A stretch of DNA of 64,000 bases, from the NCBI RefSeq assembly GCF_003313505.1, contig NZ_QMHO01000003.1, forward strand, positions 186,001-250,000. The letters run 5' to 3'. Source of the DNA: Pedobacter nanyangensis. Lineage in GTDB: Bacteria; Bacteroidota; Bacteroidia; Sphingobacteriales; Sphingobacteriaceae. Below, in pieces: positions 16,183 through 25,369 of the stretch. Numbering within the stretch: position 1 is the stretch's first letter; the number at the start of each line of letters is the position of its first letter. The notes below the pieces were generated by a model that was given only the letters and a program-made list of their open reading frames with translations, did no database searches and was not told where the DNA came from. The position numbers and the translations under genes were made by a program.

Positions 16183-18127
16183 CTTTCTCTATCCAATTGC
16201 CATCCTCACGGATAATGCCAATCAGTTCATCAATGGCATCGGCAGTTTTCACGTTTTTCTTTACCACTTCCTGTCCGCGGTAAAGCGTAATCCTATCTGC
16301 TCCGGCACCTACATAACCGTAATCGGCATCTGCCATTTCGCCAGGTCCGTTTACAATACAGCCCATGATGCCAATTTTAACTCCTTTGAGGTGCGATGTC
16401 CTTGCTCTGATGGCCTGCGTAGTTTCTTGCAAATCGAACAAGGTGCGGCCACAGCTTGGACAGGAGATATATTCTGTTTTAGAGATCCGTGTGCGGGTAG
16501 CTTGCAAAATCCCAAAAGAAGTTGAGTTGATTACCGAAAGGGAAATATCTTTGGCGTTAATCCACACCCCATCGCCAAATCCATCAATCAGTAAACCACC
16601 TAAATCGGTAGCGCTGTACAATTGGAAATCTTCCAAGTTTAGCCCATCAAAATTCCGTTCAACAATTACTGGAAGTTTTAGGTTAGCCGCTAGCAATTGT
16701 ACAAAAGCTTGGCGAAGTGTTTGCATCGCATTTTCGGCTTTGGTGGTTAAAACCAACACGACTTGCTGCAAGTCCTTTAACTGCTCTACGGCCAATTCTT
16801 CGGCCAAAACTTCCACGAAATTCAGCTTGGCGTCTTTTTGCTCAGCATTTAGATAGTCCGTTAAACTAAATAAAGGGTGACAGTTTTGCTGATCAGCCAA
16901 TTGCAACCAAGTAGCATAATTATAAAGCTGTTTCAATCCGCCAGGGAAAGAAAATGAAGGCAATTGGTTACCAAGGTAAACCATATCACAGGCTTGGTCT
17001 GTTAGGTTATATTTATCCAGCAAAGCCGAATAATTAAATCCTACCGCATTAAGGATCGCGGGATCCTTTAGGTTTTCGTTTTCCAGATTGATGATGACCC
17101 TAGGCACTTGATGCCCGCCAAGGTTTTCAATTTCATCGGTCAATCTACGTTTGTGTTGGAAAGGGCTATAGCCCCCTAGTTCTCTCGAGGAGGAATTAGC
17201 AGGAAGCTCCTCCTTCAGGAGGCGGGGAAGGTATCTATTTGCTAATGCTTTGGCTACAGGTGCTTCAAATTCGGGATCTTCTGTTAGCGAAACCCTGATG
17301 GTATCGCCCAAGCCATCTGCCAGTAAAGTACCAATACCCACGGCTGATTTGATGCGGCCATCTTCACCATCCCCTGCTTCGGTAACCCCTAAATGTAGTG
17401 GATAGTTCATGCCTTCGGCCACCATGGTTTGCACCAACAAACGGTAGGCCTGCACCATTACCTGCGTATTGCTCGACTTCATCGAAATAACCAGATTGTA
17501 AAAGTTCAAGTCTTCGCAAATGCGGATAAATTCCATGGCCGACTCGACCATTCCATGTGGCGTATCGCCGTAGCGGCTCATGATCCTATCGGAAAGCGAG
17601 CCGTGATTGGTACCAATGCGCATGGCTGTCCCATATTCTTTACAGATTTTCACCAGTGGTGAAAATTTATCATAAATACGGTTCAACTCTCCTTGGTAGG
17701 CAGTGTCGGTGTATGCTATATTTTCGAATTTCTTTTTATCGGCATAGTTGCCTGGATTTACCCTTACCTTTTCTACAACACGTGCGGCTACCTCGGCAGC
17801 ATTAGGGGTAAAATGTATATCGGCTACCAAAGGAACGTTATACCCACGCAAACGCAGTTCCTTTTTGATATTGGCCAAGTTTTCGGCCTCTTTAATGCTA
17901 GGTGCGGTAATACGCACATACTCGCAACCGCTTTCCACCATTCTGATGGTTTGCTCCACGGTACCCAAGGTATCCATGGTGTCGGTGGTTGTCATTGATT
18001 GGATGCGGATAGGATGATGGGCACCCATTGGCGTATCCCCTATTTGTACTTCGCGAGTAATAAATCTCGAATATTGGGTTAAACTATTGCAGTAACCGCC
18101 GGCTAACATAATCGCTTCTTTTTGCAT
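16178..18127 (-). CDS. ispG: (E)-4-hydroxy-3-methylbut-2-enyl-diphosphate synthase, long form
   Basis: 649 residues, the long variant of IspG with an extra central domain as found in Bacteroidota, chlamydiae and plants. It performs the penultimate step of the MEP isoprenoid pathway, reducing MEcPP to HMBPP. The N-terminal TIM-barrel half shows HHPIRIQSMTTTDTMDTLGT and VPLVADIHFTPNAA; the C-terminal iron-sulphur part holds CPSCGRTLFD and GIMGCIVNGPGEMADADYGY, the 4Fe-4S cysteines. At 17168-17232 the gene carries a GC-rich palindromic stretch encoding a low-complexity linker (KEELPANSSSRELGG) before SPFQHKRR. Confidence 0.96.
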   Translation of the reverse strand: MQKEAIMLAGGYCNSLTQYSRFITREVQIGDTPMGAHHPIRIQSMTTTDTMDTLGTVEQTIRMVESGCEYVRITAPSIKEAENLANIKKELRLRGYNVPLVADIHFTPNAAEVAARVVEKVRVNPGNYADKKKFENIAYTDTAYQGELNRIYDKFSPLVKICKEYGTAMRIGTNHGSLSDRIMSRYGDTPHGMVESAMEFIRICEDLNFYNLVISMKSSNTQVMVQAYRLLVQTMVAEGMNYPLHLGVTEAGDGEDGRIKSAVGIGTLLADGLGDTIRVSLTEDPEFEAPVAKALANRYLPRLLKEELPANSSSRELGGYSPFQHKRRLTDEIENLGGHQVPRVIINLENENLKDPAILNAVGFNYSALLDKYNLTDQACDMVYLGNQLPSFSFPGGLKQLYNYATWLQLADQQNCHPLFSLTDYLNAEQKDAKLNFVEVLAEELAVEQLKDLQQVVLVLTTKAENAMQTLRQAFVQLLAANLKLPVIVERNFDGLNLEDFQLYSATDLGGLLIDGFGDGVWINAKDISLSVINSTSFGILQATRTRISKTEYISCPSCGRTLFDLQETTQAIRARTSHLKGVKIGIMGCIVNGPGEMADADYGYVGAGADRITLYRGQEVVKKNVKTADAIDELIGIIREDGNWIEKE

Positions 18128-18307
18128 GGCCTACAAAGATAGGTGAAATGTTGGATTGCTATATTGTTGGATTGTTAAAAGTTATAGGTTGTAAGTTAAA
18201 AGTAATACGTTCGAGGGTCGGAAGCCGACCAAAAATTAAAAAGCTGAAAAGTTGTCAATTGGGCTATATCCCATTCACTCATTCAAAACTATATCATTTA
18301 ATCATTT

Positions 18308-18907
18308 TTATACCAATCTATCTTTGATTACTAATGTTTCGGCAATGATGTCGTGGAAACAACGGCGCTTTTTATCGATAAAGGAGTAGATGTAACCCAA
18401 ACATAAGCTAAGACTTGATAAAATTTTGGACGCATTGCGAAGCAACGAAACGCCGATGCTAATTCTGGCAGCGTGGCTATCTGTTACTTTAATGTCCATT
18501 AGCTTTTTGCCTATGGTACCTTGTGTTTTAGAAGCATCGGCAAACACGCTGTACACAAATTTGGTGAGTGGAATAAGTGCACCGCCAATGATCAAAATCA
18601 TGATCCGCTCTTTTTGGCTCTCAAAAAGAAGAAAACCAGCGAATACCAAAACGGCATAAATCACCGTAATCAGAAAATAATCGATGGCCCAAGCCATAAG
18701 TCGTTGGTCGAAAGATGCGAAATACTGCGGCGTAAATTTCGGGAAAGCAAAGCCAAATAGCGTTCTCAGTTCTACCAGTTCATGGGCTTCTTTATAGTCG
18801 TCCATTCCTGGTTTTCGAACAAAAGTACCTGGCGAAAGCTTCAGCTGCTTTAGTTCTTCCAAGGTATATGGACCTTGTGGTTTGCCGTTTACAACTATCG
18901 TGTACAA
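18308..18907 (-). CDS. GYF_2/RDD domain membrane protein
   Basis: 199 residues. Residues 1-48 (MYTIVVNGKPQGPYTLEELK, then PGTFVRKPGMDDYKEA) form a GYF_2 (DUF4339) domain; residues 65-195 form an RDD domain with RLMAWAIDYFLITVIYAVL, a second hydrophobic hairpin ILIIGGALIPLTKFVY, and GTIGKKLMDIKV. RDD proteins are multi-pass membrane proteins, some proposed as ion exchangers; the function here is unknown. It sits alone between ispG and the LiaF-like gene. Confidence 0.85.
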   Translation of the reverse strand: MYTIVVNGKPQGPYTLEELKQLKLSPGTFVRKPGMDDYKEAHELVELRTLFGFAFPKFTPQYFASFDQRLMAWAIDYFLITVIYAVLVFAGFLLFESQKERIMILIIGGALIPLTKFVYSVFADASKTQGTIGKKLMDIKVTDSHAARISIGVSLLRNASKILSSLSLCLGYIYSFIDKKRRCFHDIIAETLVIKDRLV

Positions 18908-18990
18908 TGTATCGGGTTAGGTTAAAAGTCAAAATTAAAAATTAAAAACGGCAAAGTACTGAGATCTCACTTTAATAAGATCGATAAATC

Positions 18991-19035
18991 AAAAAGGCCT
19001 GCAGTGATTGTGATCAATACAGGCCTTTTAACTTT
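18991..19035 (-). terminator. Rho-independent terminator after the LiaF-like gene
   Basis: AAAAGGCCTG and CAGGCCTTTT arms with an inner complementary ATTG/CAAT part; read on the minus strand the stem is followed by TTTTTGATTT. It closes the pspC-liaF-like transcript 25 bases past the stop codon. Confidence 0.75.
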
Positions 19036-19053
19036 TCACTTTAAACTTTCAAC

Positions 19054-20034
19054 TTAATAAGTGTCTACTTCAAAGCTGCTTAAACCTCCATCAAGGAAGA
19101 TGAATACTTTGTTTTTAGCGGTTTGATAGTTAGGTGTTTCGTATGACCCGTCATCTTTTTTAACAAAGCCTTTAAAATCTTTTGAAGCCAAGCCTGTATG
19201 GGCCTTTATTCGGCAACCAGAACCCTGCGGCACTTTAATTTCAACGTTGGCTACGCCTGTTTTTACACGTACATCTGTAATTGGAACTAAATCGCCTACT
19301 TTAATTTTCACATCTGCGGCGCCGCCATCAAAGTTGATTGCTCTTACTTTATATCTGGCTAGGTCAAAATCTACCTCTCCAGCTCCCATTGACAGGTTCA
19401 TGGTCCACAGTGGCTGTGTATTTAAACGAATATTAACTTCGTTGCCCCCAGTATTAAACGACCAATTGTTTTTATCTCTTCCCTTGCGTTTATCGCTCAT
19501 TTTAAACGTTAAGGTATTTGTGCTATCGGTGGTAGTTTTGGTTAATGAAAAATTGCCTCTTTTTCTGTTTACATTAGCTTCGAACAGACTGTCGGTAGCC
19601 TCATCCAATTTAAAGGAAGTTCCACCGCCAGATAGGTTCAGTACTGTTTTCTTCCCAGAATCTGCAGGGTTATAAAATTCCGAAAACTTCATTCCTTCAA
19701 ACTGGGCATGGCTGGTATCCTGGTCATCCCAGTCGATGTTCGCCTCAATATCCTTATCTTTCCAAAAATTTAGCCAAGTGCGGCCATAAGGCTTTTCTTG
19801 CCCTCTAACAAATAAAAAGGCCAAGGTTATAATGAGGATTGCCAGGGAAACAATGCTACCTGTTTGGGAACCATTTCTGTTCAAAAGCATGTTAACACCA
19901 CCAATAATCAGGAATATTGGCCAAAAGCCCCACACGTTTCTCCAGTAAAACTCTATCACATTTAAGTTATCGAGCAAGAGCACGCCACCTACAAAAAGCA
20001 GCACTACGCCCCATATTATTCTTTCGTATTTCAT
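19054..20034 (-). CDS. LiaF-like membrane protein (DUF5668 plus toastrack domain)
   Basis: About 326 residues from the ATG at 20034; the frame runs on to a TTG at 20061 but that start is unlikely. Residues 1-75 hold three hydrophobic segments with the pattern IIWGVVLLFVGGVLLLDNL and WGFWPIFLIIGGVNMLL, the LiaI/LiaF-type membrane unit. The rest is a beta-rich domain like DUF4097/LiaF C-terminal repeats (MNLSMGAGEVDFDLARYKV, VKTGVANVEIKVPQG). Such proteins sense or buffer envelope stress with PspC proteins; the pspC gene is directly upstream. Confidence 0.8.
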   Translation of the reverse strand: MKYERIIWGVVLLFVGGVLLLDNLNVIEFYWRNVWGFWPIFLIIGGVNMLLNRNGSQTGSIVSLAILIITLAFLFVRGQEKPYGRTWLNFWKDKDIEANIDWDDQDTSHAQFEGMKFSEFYNPADSGKKTVLNLSGGGTSFKLDEATDSLFEANVNRKRGNFSLTKTTTDSTNTLTFKMSDKRKGRDKNNWSFNTGGNEVNIRLNTQPLWTMNLSMGAGEVDFDLARYKVRAINFDGGAADVKIKVGDLVPITDVRVKTGVANVEIKVPQGSGCRIKAHTGLASKDFKGFVKKDDGSYETPNYQTAKNKVFIFLDGGLSSFEVDTY

Positions 20035-20063
20035 TTCAGTTGGTTTAAGGTAATTTCCCAATA

Positions 20064-20726
20064 TTATGCTTGGGTATTGGTTGGATTATTTTCGTCTGTT
20101 GCATCAGCTGGAGTAGGCGCATCCGATGGCTGTGCCGTTTTACGTTGGGCTTCTTGGGTAGTTTTCTTAAAGCTTTCCCATTCGTTTTTACGTTGGTTTC
20201 TAAAAATAAGGCTAATACCAAGAGCTACGATTGCCAAAGGCCAAAGCTTATAGATGTGGAAAATGTTGAACCAATGCGGCACCAAGCCTAATTGTCGCAA
20301 CAAAAAGTAAACCCCCAGCACCAACAAGATTAGTCCTACTACAGTTTTGCCTGTATCATTGCTCTTCATTTTCTGCGGAGCTTCAAATTTGCTAAAGGCA
20401 TCAGCATTTTGGGTGTTCCATTTGGTTTGAGCTGCTTCCTTTGGGGTGTCGGCAAAAGCTTCTGGCGTATTAAACACCGAACCGCCCTGAGGATTGTAAT
20501 CATAAAAATCCTTAAACTGCTTGAACTTAACCGCCGGATCATTATTTACAGGCGCCACAATCCATAGAACAATATACGCAAGGATACCGCTACCGGCCAA
20601 AAATATGGTAGTTAGCACAAACAGCAACCTTACAATGGTTACATCTATCTGCATATAATCTGCCAGTCCAGATGCTACTCCAGCTACTGCCTTATCATGT
20701 TCGTTTCTATATAGTTTCTTTTCCAT
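20064..20726 (-). CDS. PspC domain membrane protein
   Basis: 220 residues. The PspC domain (1-60) shows KLYRNEHDKAVAGVASGLADYM, then IDVTIVRLLFVLTTIFLAGSG and ILAYIVLWIVAP. A second membrane unit (about 128-172: VVGLILLVLGVYFLLRQLGL, LWPLAIVALGISLIF) is LiaI-like. The C-terminus is polar with TPADATDENNPTNTQA. A good AGGAGA ribosome site precedes the ATG. It probably works with the LiaF-like protein encoded 29 bases downstream in envelope-stress control. Confidence 0.9.
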   Translation of the reverse strand: MEKKLYRNEHDKAVAGVASGLADYMQIDVTIVRLLFVLTTIFLAGSGILAYIVLWIVAPVNNDPAVKFKQFKDFYDYNPQGGSVFNTPEAFADTPKEAAQTKWNTQNADAFSKFEAPQKMKSNDTGKTVVGLILLVLGVYFLLRQLGLVPHWFNIFHIYKLWPLAIVALGISLIFRNQRKNEWESFKKTTQEAQRKTAQPSDAPTPADATDENNPTNTQA

Positions 20727-20741
20727 TTTTTGTTCTCCTTT

Positions 20742-21431
20742 CTAAAAGTCCAAAGGTTTTAGCACCAGTTCATCCACATTTGCACCATTACTGAGCTGTA
20801 AAATGGCGCCTATTGCTTTGGCTACGTCCTCAGGTTGTACAAACTTGTTTTGATCCAATGTGGTACCTTCCCAGGATGCGGTGTAAGTTGAGCCCGGAAT
20901 AATTGCCGTTACTTTCACCTGGTGCGGTGCTAATTCGCTTCGCAATACATCATTAAGACTGAGCATCGCCGCTTTTGTTACACTATAGCTCCCCGCATTT
21001 TCCACAGGCGTTTTACCGGCTACCGAGCAGATATTGAAAATGTGCCCAAATCCTTGGCTACGCATCTGTTTACCAATGTATTTTCCCAAATAATAAGCCG
21101 CATTTATATTAACATTCTGTTGCAATTCGAAGGTTTCATCAGCTTCATCCAGCAAACTTCCGGGTTTAAATATGCCTACATTGTTTACCAGAATATGTAC
21201 CTCGGGTGCAAACACCAAAACCTTTTCCATGAATTGAAACACTTCTTCCTTTTTGCTCATATCGGCCTTAATGGCCAATACTTTAACCCCAAAATTGCTC
21301 AATTCGTTTGTTAAATCCTGTAAGTCTTGGTTGTTACGGGCACAGGCGATAACATCATAGCCAATTTTTGCCAATTCAAGAGCAACAGCCTTGCCTATTC
21401 CTTTGGTGGCGCCAGTTACAATTGCTTTCAT
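20742..21431 (-). CDS. Short-chain dehydrogenase/reductase
   Basis: 229 residues of a classical SDR: cofactor motif VTGATKGIGKAVA at residues 5-17, NNVG at about 83-86, and the catalytic Ser136, Tyr149, Lys153 (ICSVAGKTPVENAGSYSVTK). The closest general type is 3-oxoacyl-ACP reductase or a diacetyl/sepiapterin-like reductase; substrate unknown. It ends 15 bases upstream of pspC on the same strand, but a functional link is not implied. Confidence 0.9.
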   Translation of the reverse strand: MKAIVTGATKGIGKAVALELAKIGYDVIACARNNQDLQDLTNELSNFGVKVLAIKADMSKKEEVFQFMEKVLVFAPEVHILVNNVGIFKPGSLLDEADETFELQQNVNINAAYYLGKYIGKQMRSQGFGHIFNICSVAGKTPVENAGSYSVTKAAMLSLNDVLRSELAPHQVKVTAIIPGSTYTASWEGTTLDQNKFVQPEDVAKAIGAILQLSNGANVDELVLKPLDF

Positions 21432-21568
21432 CTAATTCTATTTTAATACCTGCAAAAAAGGCAATAATATTTCAATCGAGAATATTTTTTCAATAAATAA
21501 GTCCTCTCAGAACATTTTTGTTGTTTCTTTGTATAATATTGAGTTAACTTAAACAAATTGTTTATTAG

Positions 21569-22303
21569 ATGAATTTTACCAATTTTGGCCGATATATATT
21601 ACTGCTAAAAGCCGCTTTTAAAAGGCCTGAAAAATGGAAAATATACATGAAAGCCATCTTTCAACAGATGGAATTCATTGGCGTAGGTTCTCTGGGCCTA
21701 ATCAGCATCATCTCCACTTTTATTGGTGCAGTAATGACCCTCCAAATCGCTTTCCAGTTAGTGAGTGATTTTATTCCAAAAACCATTATCGGTTCCGTAA
21801 ACCGCGACTCTACCATCCTGGAGCTTAGCCCAACCATTAGTGCCATTGTTTTGGCGGGCAAAATTGGCTCGGCTATTTCTTCGGAAATCGGTACCATGAG
21901 AGTAACCGAACAAATTGATGCCCTTGAAATTATGGGGATTAACGCTCCCGGATACCTGATCCTTCCTAAAATTTTAGCGGGAATTACCATGGTGCCTATG
22001 CTGGTAATCATTTCTATGGTATTGAGTATCACTGGCGGATATTTAGGCGGTACTTTATCTGGTGCAGTTTCTCCTACAGAATACATCCAGGGAATTACTA
22101 CCGATTTTAATCCATTTACCATCACCGTAGCCCTAGTTAAAGCATTTGTTTTTGGCTTTATCATTACCTCGGTACCTGCCTACGAAGGTTTTTATGTAAA
22201 AGGTGGCGCTTTGGAAGTGGCACAAGCCAGTACCAGAGCCGTTGTGGTAAGCTGTATCAGTATTTTAGCATGTGACTACCTTGTAACTGGCTTAATGTTA
22301 TGA
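21569..22303 (+). CDS. mlaE: MlaE-family ABC transporter permease
   Basis: 244 residues with the MlaE pattern: IGVGSLGLISIISTFIGAVM, SETSPTISAIVLAGKIGSAI-like segment (LSPTISAIVLAGKIGSAISS) and EIGTMRVTEQIDALEIMGIN. The family moves phospholipids between inner and outer membranes with an ATPase and an MCE protein. The ATPase gene overlaps the stop codon by four bases. The expected MCE (MlaD) gene does not follow, so it must lie elsewhere. Confidence 0.93.
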   Translation: MNFTNFGRYILLLKAAFKRPEKWKIYMKAIFQQMEFIGVGSLGLISIISTFIGAVMTLQIAFQLVSDFIPKTIIGSVNRDSTILELSPTISAIVLAGKIGSAISSEIGTMRVTEQIDALEIMGINAPGYLILPKILAGITMVPMLVIISMVLSITGGYLGGTLSGAVSPTEYIQGITTDFNPFTITVALVKAFVFGFIITSVPAYEGFYVKGGALEVAQASTRAVVVSCISILACDYLVTGLML

Positions 22304-23052
22304 TTGAGATTAAGGACATCCATAAATCGTTTGGCGACAACGAGGTTTTAAAAGGAATTTCGGGCAAATTTGAACCTGGCATTACCAATTTGATCATTGG
22401 TGGTTCTGGTTCCGGAAAAACCACCTTGCTTAAATGTATGATTGGCCTGCACCATCCTGAAAAAGGTAGCGTTACCTATGATGGCAGGGATTTTACGCAG
22501 CTAAACACCGAAGAACGCATTGAAATTAGAAAGGAAATTGGCATGCTTTTCCAAGGTTCGGCCCTTTTTGACTCGATGACGGTAGAAGAAAACATCATGT
22601 TCCCTTTGAACATGTTTACTGATCAATCTAGAAGCGAGAAACTTGACCGTGTTAATTTTTGTTTAGAGCGCGTAAATTTGGAAGGCAAGAACAAACTTTT
22701 CCCTGCGGAGCTTTCAGGCGGGATGAAAAAGCGTGTGGGCATTGCCCGTGCCATTGCCATGAACCCGAAATATCTTTTCTGCGATGAACCAAACTCTGGT
22801 CTGGATCCTAAAACGTCCATTGTAATTGATGAGCTGATCAAGGAAATTACCGAAGAATATAACACCACTACGGTAGTGGTTACCCACGATATGAACTCGG
22901 TAATGGGCATTGGCGATTATATCATGTTCCTGCACCAAGGCAAAAAGTTTTGGGAAGGCTCTAACAAGGAAATTGCCAAAACCGATATCCCGGAACTGAA
23001 CGATTTTGTATTTGCCAGCCGTTTCATGAAGGCCGCTAAAGACAAATTTTAA
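22300..23052 (+). CDS. mlaF: MlaF-family ABC transporter ATP-binding protein
   Basis: 250 residues: Walker A GGSGSGKTTLLKC, Q-loop in GMLFQGSALFDSMTV, signature LSGGMKKRVGIARA, Walker B YLFCDEPNSGLDP and switch His in VVTHDM. It starts in an ATGA overlap with mlaE, giving translational coupling. The pair drives lipid transport for outer-membrane asymmetry. Downstream, the next gene starts 142 bases away behind its own -7 box, so this two-gene operon ends here. Confidence 0.95.
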   Translation: MIEIKDIHKSFGDNEVLKGISGKFEPGITNLIIGGSGSGKTTLLKCMIGLHHPEKGSVTYDGRDFTQLNTEERIEIRKEIGMLFQGSALFDSMTVEENIMFPLNMFTDQSRSEKLDRVNFCLERVNLEGKNKLFPAELSGGMKKRVGIARAIAMNPKYLFCDEPNSGLDPKTSIVIDELIKEITEEYNTTTVVVTHDMNSVMGIGDYIMFLHQGKKFWEGSNKEIAKTDIPELNDFVFASRFMKAAKDKF

Positions 23053-23058
23053 AATGCT

Positions 23059-23066
23059 TATCTTTG
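23059..23066 (+). promoter_or_regulatory. Predicted -7 box (TATCTTTG)
   Basis: An exact TAnnTTTG match just after mlaF and about 130 bases before the methyltransferase gene. No good -33 TTTG is visible at 19-21 bases upstream, so the assignment is tentative. Confidence 0.35.
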
Positions 23067-23193
23067 CCTCCTGCTATCATTTCAAACTTAAATGAGAACT
23101 GATAGAAAGCTTGGCTTATTCCCAAAATTGGGGAATAGCTAGCGGCATAAGTATAGGGGTTTGTAATACCTCTTTAAAAAACCATTCCGTTAC

Positions 23194-24078
23194 ATGATAC
23201 AACTGCTTAACCCTACCCACTGGAAAGACTACGAACTGATTGACTGCGGCGATTTTGAAAAACTAGAACGCTTTGGCAATTTAGTGCTCTCAAGACCTGA
23301 GCCTCAAGCAGTTTGGAAAAAAGTATTATCGCCAGAAGAATGGAAAAAAAGAGCGCATATTACCTTTAGAGGCCGCTCTGCCACAAGTGGCGATTGGCTA
23401 AAGCATCAAAAAAATGCGCCTGATCGTTGGAACGTAAATTATCAGAACGACGAGATCAGCATTAACCTGCGTTTGGGATTAACTTCCTTTAAGCACGTAG
23501 GTGTTTTCCCTGAACAAGCGGTAAACTGGGATTATATTTCTTCTTCTATCAAGAGGTTTAAAACGCCTAGCCCCAAAGTACTTAATTTATTTGCCTATAC
23601 TGGTGCGGCATCTTTAGTGGCCAAAGCGGCTGGTGCCGATACCACCCACGTGGATTCGATTAGACAAGTAGTAACATGGGCTGCTGAAAACCAAGAACTT
23701 TCGAACCTTAAAGATGTTCGTTGGGTCGTGGAAGATGCCTTGAAGTTTGTAAAACGCGAACTTAAGCGTGGTAAAAAATACAACGGTATCATTTTAGATC
23801 CTCCTGCTTATGGCCATGGACCTAACGGTGAAAAGTGGAAACTGGAAGACCATATTCAGGAAATGATGCAAGATGTGGTACAGCTTTTAGATCCTGAGGA
23901 GCACTTCCTGATCTTGAATACTTATTCATTGGGCTTTTCTTCGGTAATTGTAGAGAACTTGATTAAGACTTCATTCCCACAGGTAAAGAACTTAGAATGC
24001 GGAGAACTGTTTTTACAAGCTACCTCTGGCATTAAATTGCCTTTGGGTGTATTTGGAAAGTTTAGAACTAATCCGTAA
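23194..24078 (+). CDS. RlmI-like class I SAM-dependent rRNA methyltransferase
   Basis: 294 residues. The SAM-binding motif I is LNLFAYTGAASLVAKAAGA and the catalytic-type motif IV is IILDPPAYGHG, as in RlmI/RlmK-like enzymes that methylate 23S rRNA (COG1092 group). The N-terminal part (residues 1-110) is a shorter beta-rich module with HQKNAPDRWNVNYQ and LRLGLTSFKHVGVFPEQ rather than a full PUA domain. The exact rRNA position cannot be predicted. Confidence 0.85.
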   Translation: MIQLLNPTHWKDYELIDCGDFEKLERFGNLVLSRPEPQAVWKKVLSPEEWKKRAHITFRGRSATSGDWLKHQKNAPDRWNVNYQNDEISINLRLGLTSFKHVGVFPEQAVNWDYISSSIKRFKTPSPKVLNLFAYTGAASLVAKAAGADTTHVDSIRQVVTWAAENQELSNLKDVRWVVEDALKFVKRELKRGKKYNGIILDPPAYGHGPNGEKWKLEDHIQEMMQDVVQLLDPEEHFLILNTYSLGFSSVIVENLIKTSFPQVKNLECGELFLQATSGIKLPLGVFGKFRTNP

Positions 24079-24140
24079 CGTAGACTGGTTATTTGTTTAA
24101 TTGGTTAACTGGTTATTCTTATCCAGCGACCAAACCTCCC

Positions 24141-24165
24141 CATACCCCCTCCAAAGGGGGATATG
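24141..24165. repeat. Short GC-rich palindrome
   Basis: CATACCCCCTCCAAAGGGGG followed by ATATG forms a perfect-arm hairpin (CCCCCT / AGGGGG, flanked by CATA/TATG). Similar C-run/G-run palindromes are common intergenic repeats in this family, and a related one seems to lie inside ispG. Confidence 0.6.
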
Positions 24166-24231
24166 AATAGTGGCCCTTCATTCTATTGAATCGAGAATTT
24201 AGTGCACTTGATAAAAAGCTTAAAACAAGAG

Positions 24232-24256
24232 AAGCCTCCACATCCATGGAGGCCTT
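24232..24256 (-). terminator. Terminator of the haem-uptake operon
   Basis: AAGCCTCCA and TGGAGGCCTT arms around CATCCA; on the minus strand the stem is followed by CTTGTTTTAAG, a modest T-rich tail. It lies 49 bases past the last gene of the receptor-HmuY operon. Confidence 0.6.
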
Positions 24257-24304
24257 CCCTAAACAAAACAAACTATTAATAATTGATACTAACCTAAGAT
24301 CTTT

Positions 24305-25369
24305 TTAATATTTATAGGTGCGAGTGTCTGAATGAACAGTATTCCACCAAGTAGCGTAAGCCGTATAACTTCCTAATGTACCATTGAAAACCACACCTAT
24401 ATTTCTAGGATCAGGATAATTAATGTCAAAGTAATTCAAAGGAAGAAATACTTCATTATTTGCATCCAATTCTTGCATCCATGGATCTGCTCCATCTGGT
24501 CCCATCATTAAGGCAGAGAAGACTACATTTGGATTGTTTGAATTATTGATCACTTTAAACTTATTCCCTACTATATTTCCATTAACATCTAAAACAGGTG
24601 TCTTCGATACTGAAAATGATGGAGTACTGTAATCCCTAGATAACAAAATTCCACTGCTATAACTTGTTTTACCTCCAGACATAATTTTTCGCCTAATCGT
24701 ACTTCCATTTCCAACACCGTATTGAAATTTCAACATGGCTAAAGTTTTAATAGCCTCGCTTCCTATTGCAAAATAGTTACCACTAGAAGAATAATCTATT
24801 TGCCATTCGTAAGTATAACTTCCGTTTCCTCCTGAAGGACTTGATCCGGTAATATTCACTTCACTTCCTACAACTGGATTATATTGTAGCGCAATTGTAT
24901 TATTGCTAATTTGAGGCACTTCTACTACTGGCGGCGGGTTAAAAATGGTAACCAACAAATTTGAATTACTATAATTAGGATTATTATTTGATGGGTTATT
25001 GTAGTATGCTTGTAGCTTACGTCCATCTGGCAATTTAGTATTCGCTATTGTTGCTGAAAACTCTTTACTGGTGCGAATTTGACCAGCTGTAAAATCTGCA
25101 TCAGTAATGGTATAAACCGTAGGAAAAAGCTCACCATTTTCAATACCCAATTTAAAATTCATTCTAAAGGGATAAAAGGTTGATCCGTTAAGCGTCCTAT
25201 TAACACTTATACTGACTTTAAACGTGGTTGAACTTGCTTGCTGGTTGACCATCAAATGTGAGCTGCCTACCACTTCGAAACCGACTATAAAACCTTGATA
25301 CTGCGCATTGGCCTTAGGCAATGCCAAAAGCATTGCAAAAAACAGAAAGACTATCCTAAAAATTTTCAT
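24305..25369 (-). CDS. Exported protein with Ig/PKD-like segment, in haem-uptake operon
   Basis: 354 residues with signal peptide MKIFRIVFLFFAMLLALPKANA before QYQGF. The mature chain is beta-rich; GSSPSGGNGSYTYEWQ (about residue 180) resembles SprB/PKD-like repeats seen in Bacteroidota surface proteins. No enzyme motif is recognised and there is no C-terminal sorting domain. Its ATG overlaps the stop of the small lipoprotein gene by four bases, so it is co-translated with it and shares the operon of the TonB receptor and HmuY. It may be a surface accessory of haem capture, but that is inference from position. Confidence 0.7.
   Translation of the reverse strand: MKIFRIVFLFFAMLLALPKANAQYQGFIVGFEVVGSSHLMVNQQASSTTFKVSISVNRTLNGSTFYPFRMNFKLGIENGELFPTVYTITDADFTAGQIRTSKEFSATIANTKLPDGRKLQAYYNNPSNNNPNYSNSNLLVTIFNPPPVVEVPQISNNTIALQYNPVVGSEVNITGSSPSGGNGSYTYEWQIDYSSSGNYFAIGSEAIKTLAMLKFQYGVGNGSTIRRKIMSGGKTSYSSGILLSRDYSTPSFSVSKTPVLDVNGNIVGNKFKVINNSNNPNVVFSALMMGPDGADPWMQELDANNEVFLPLNYFDINYPDPRNIGVVFNGTLGSYTAYATWWNTVHSDTRTYKY

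Noticed and set aside
16178..18127. ispG as a fusion or assembly error because of its 649-residue length
   Set aside because: The long form with a central extra domain is normal in Bacteroidota, and both catalytic halves are intact.
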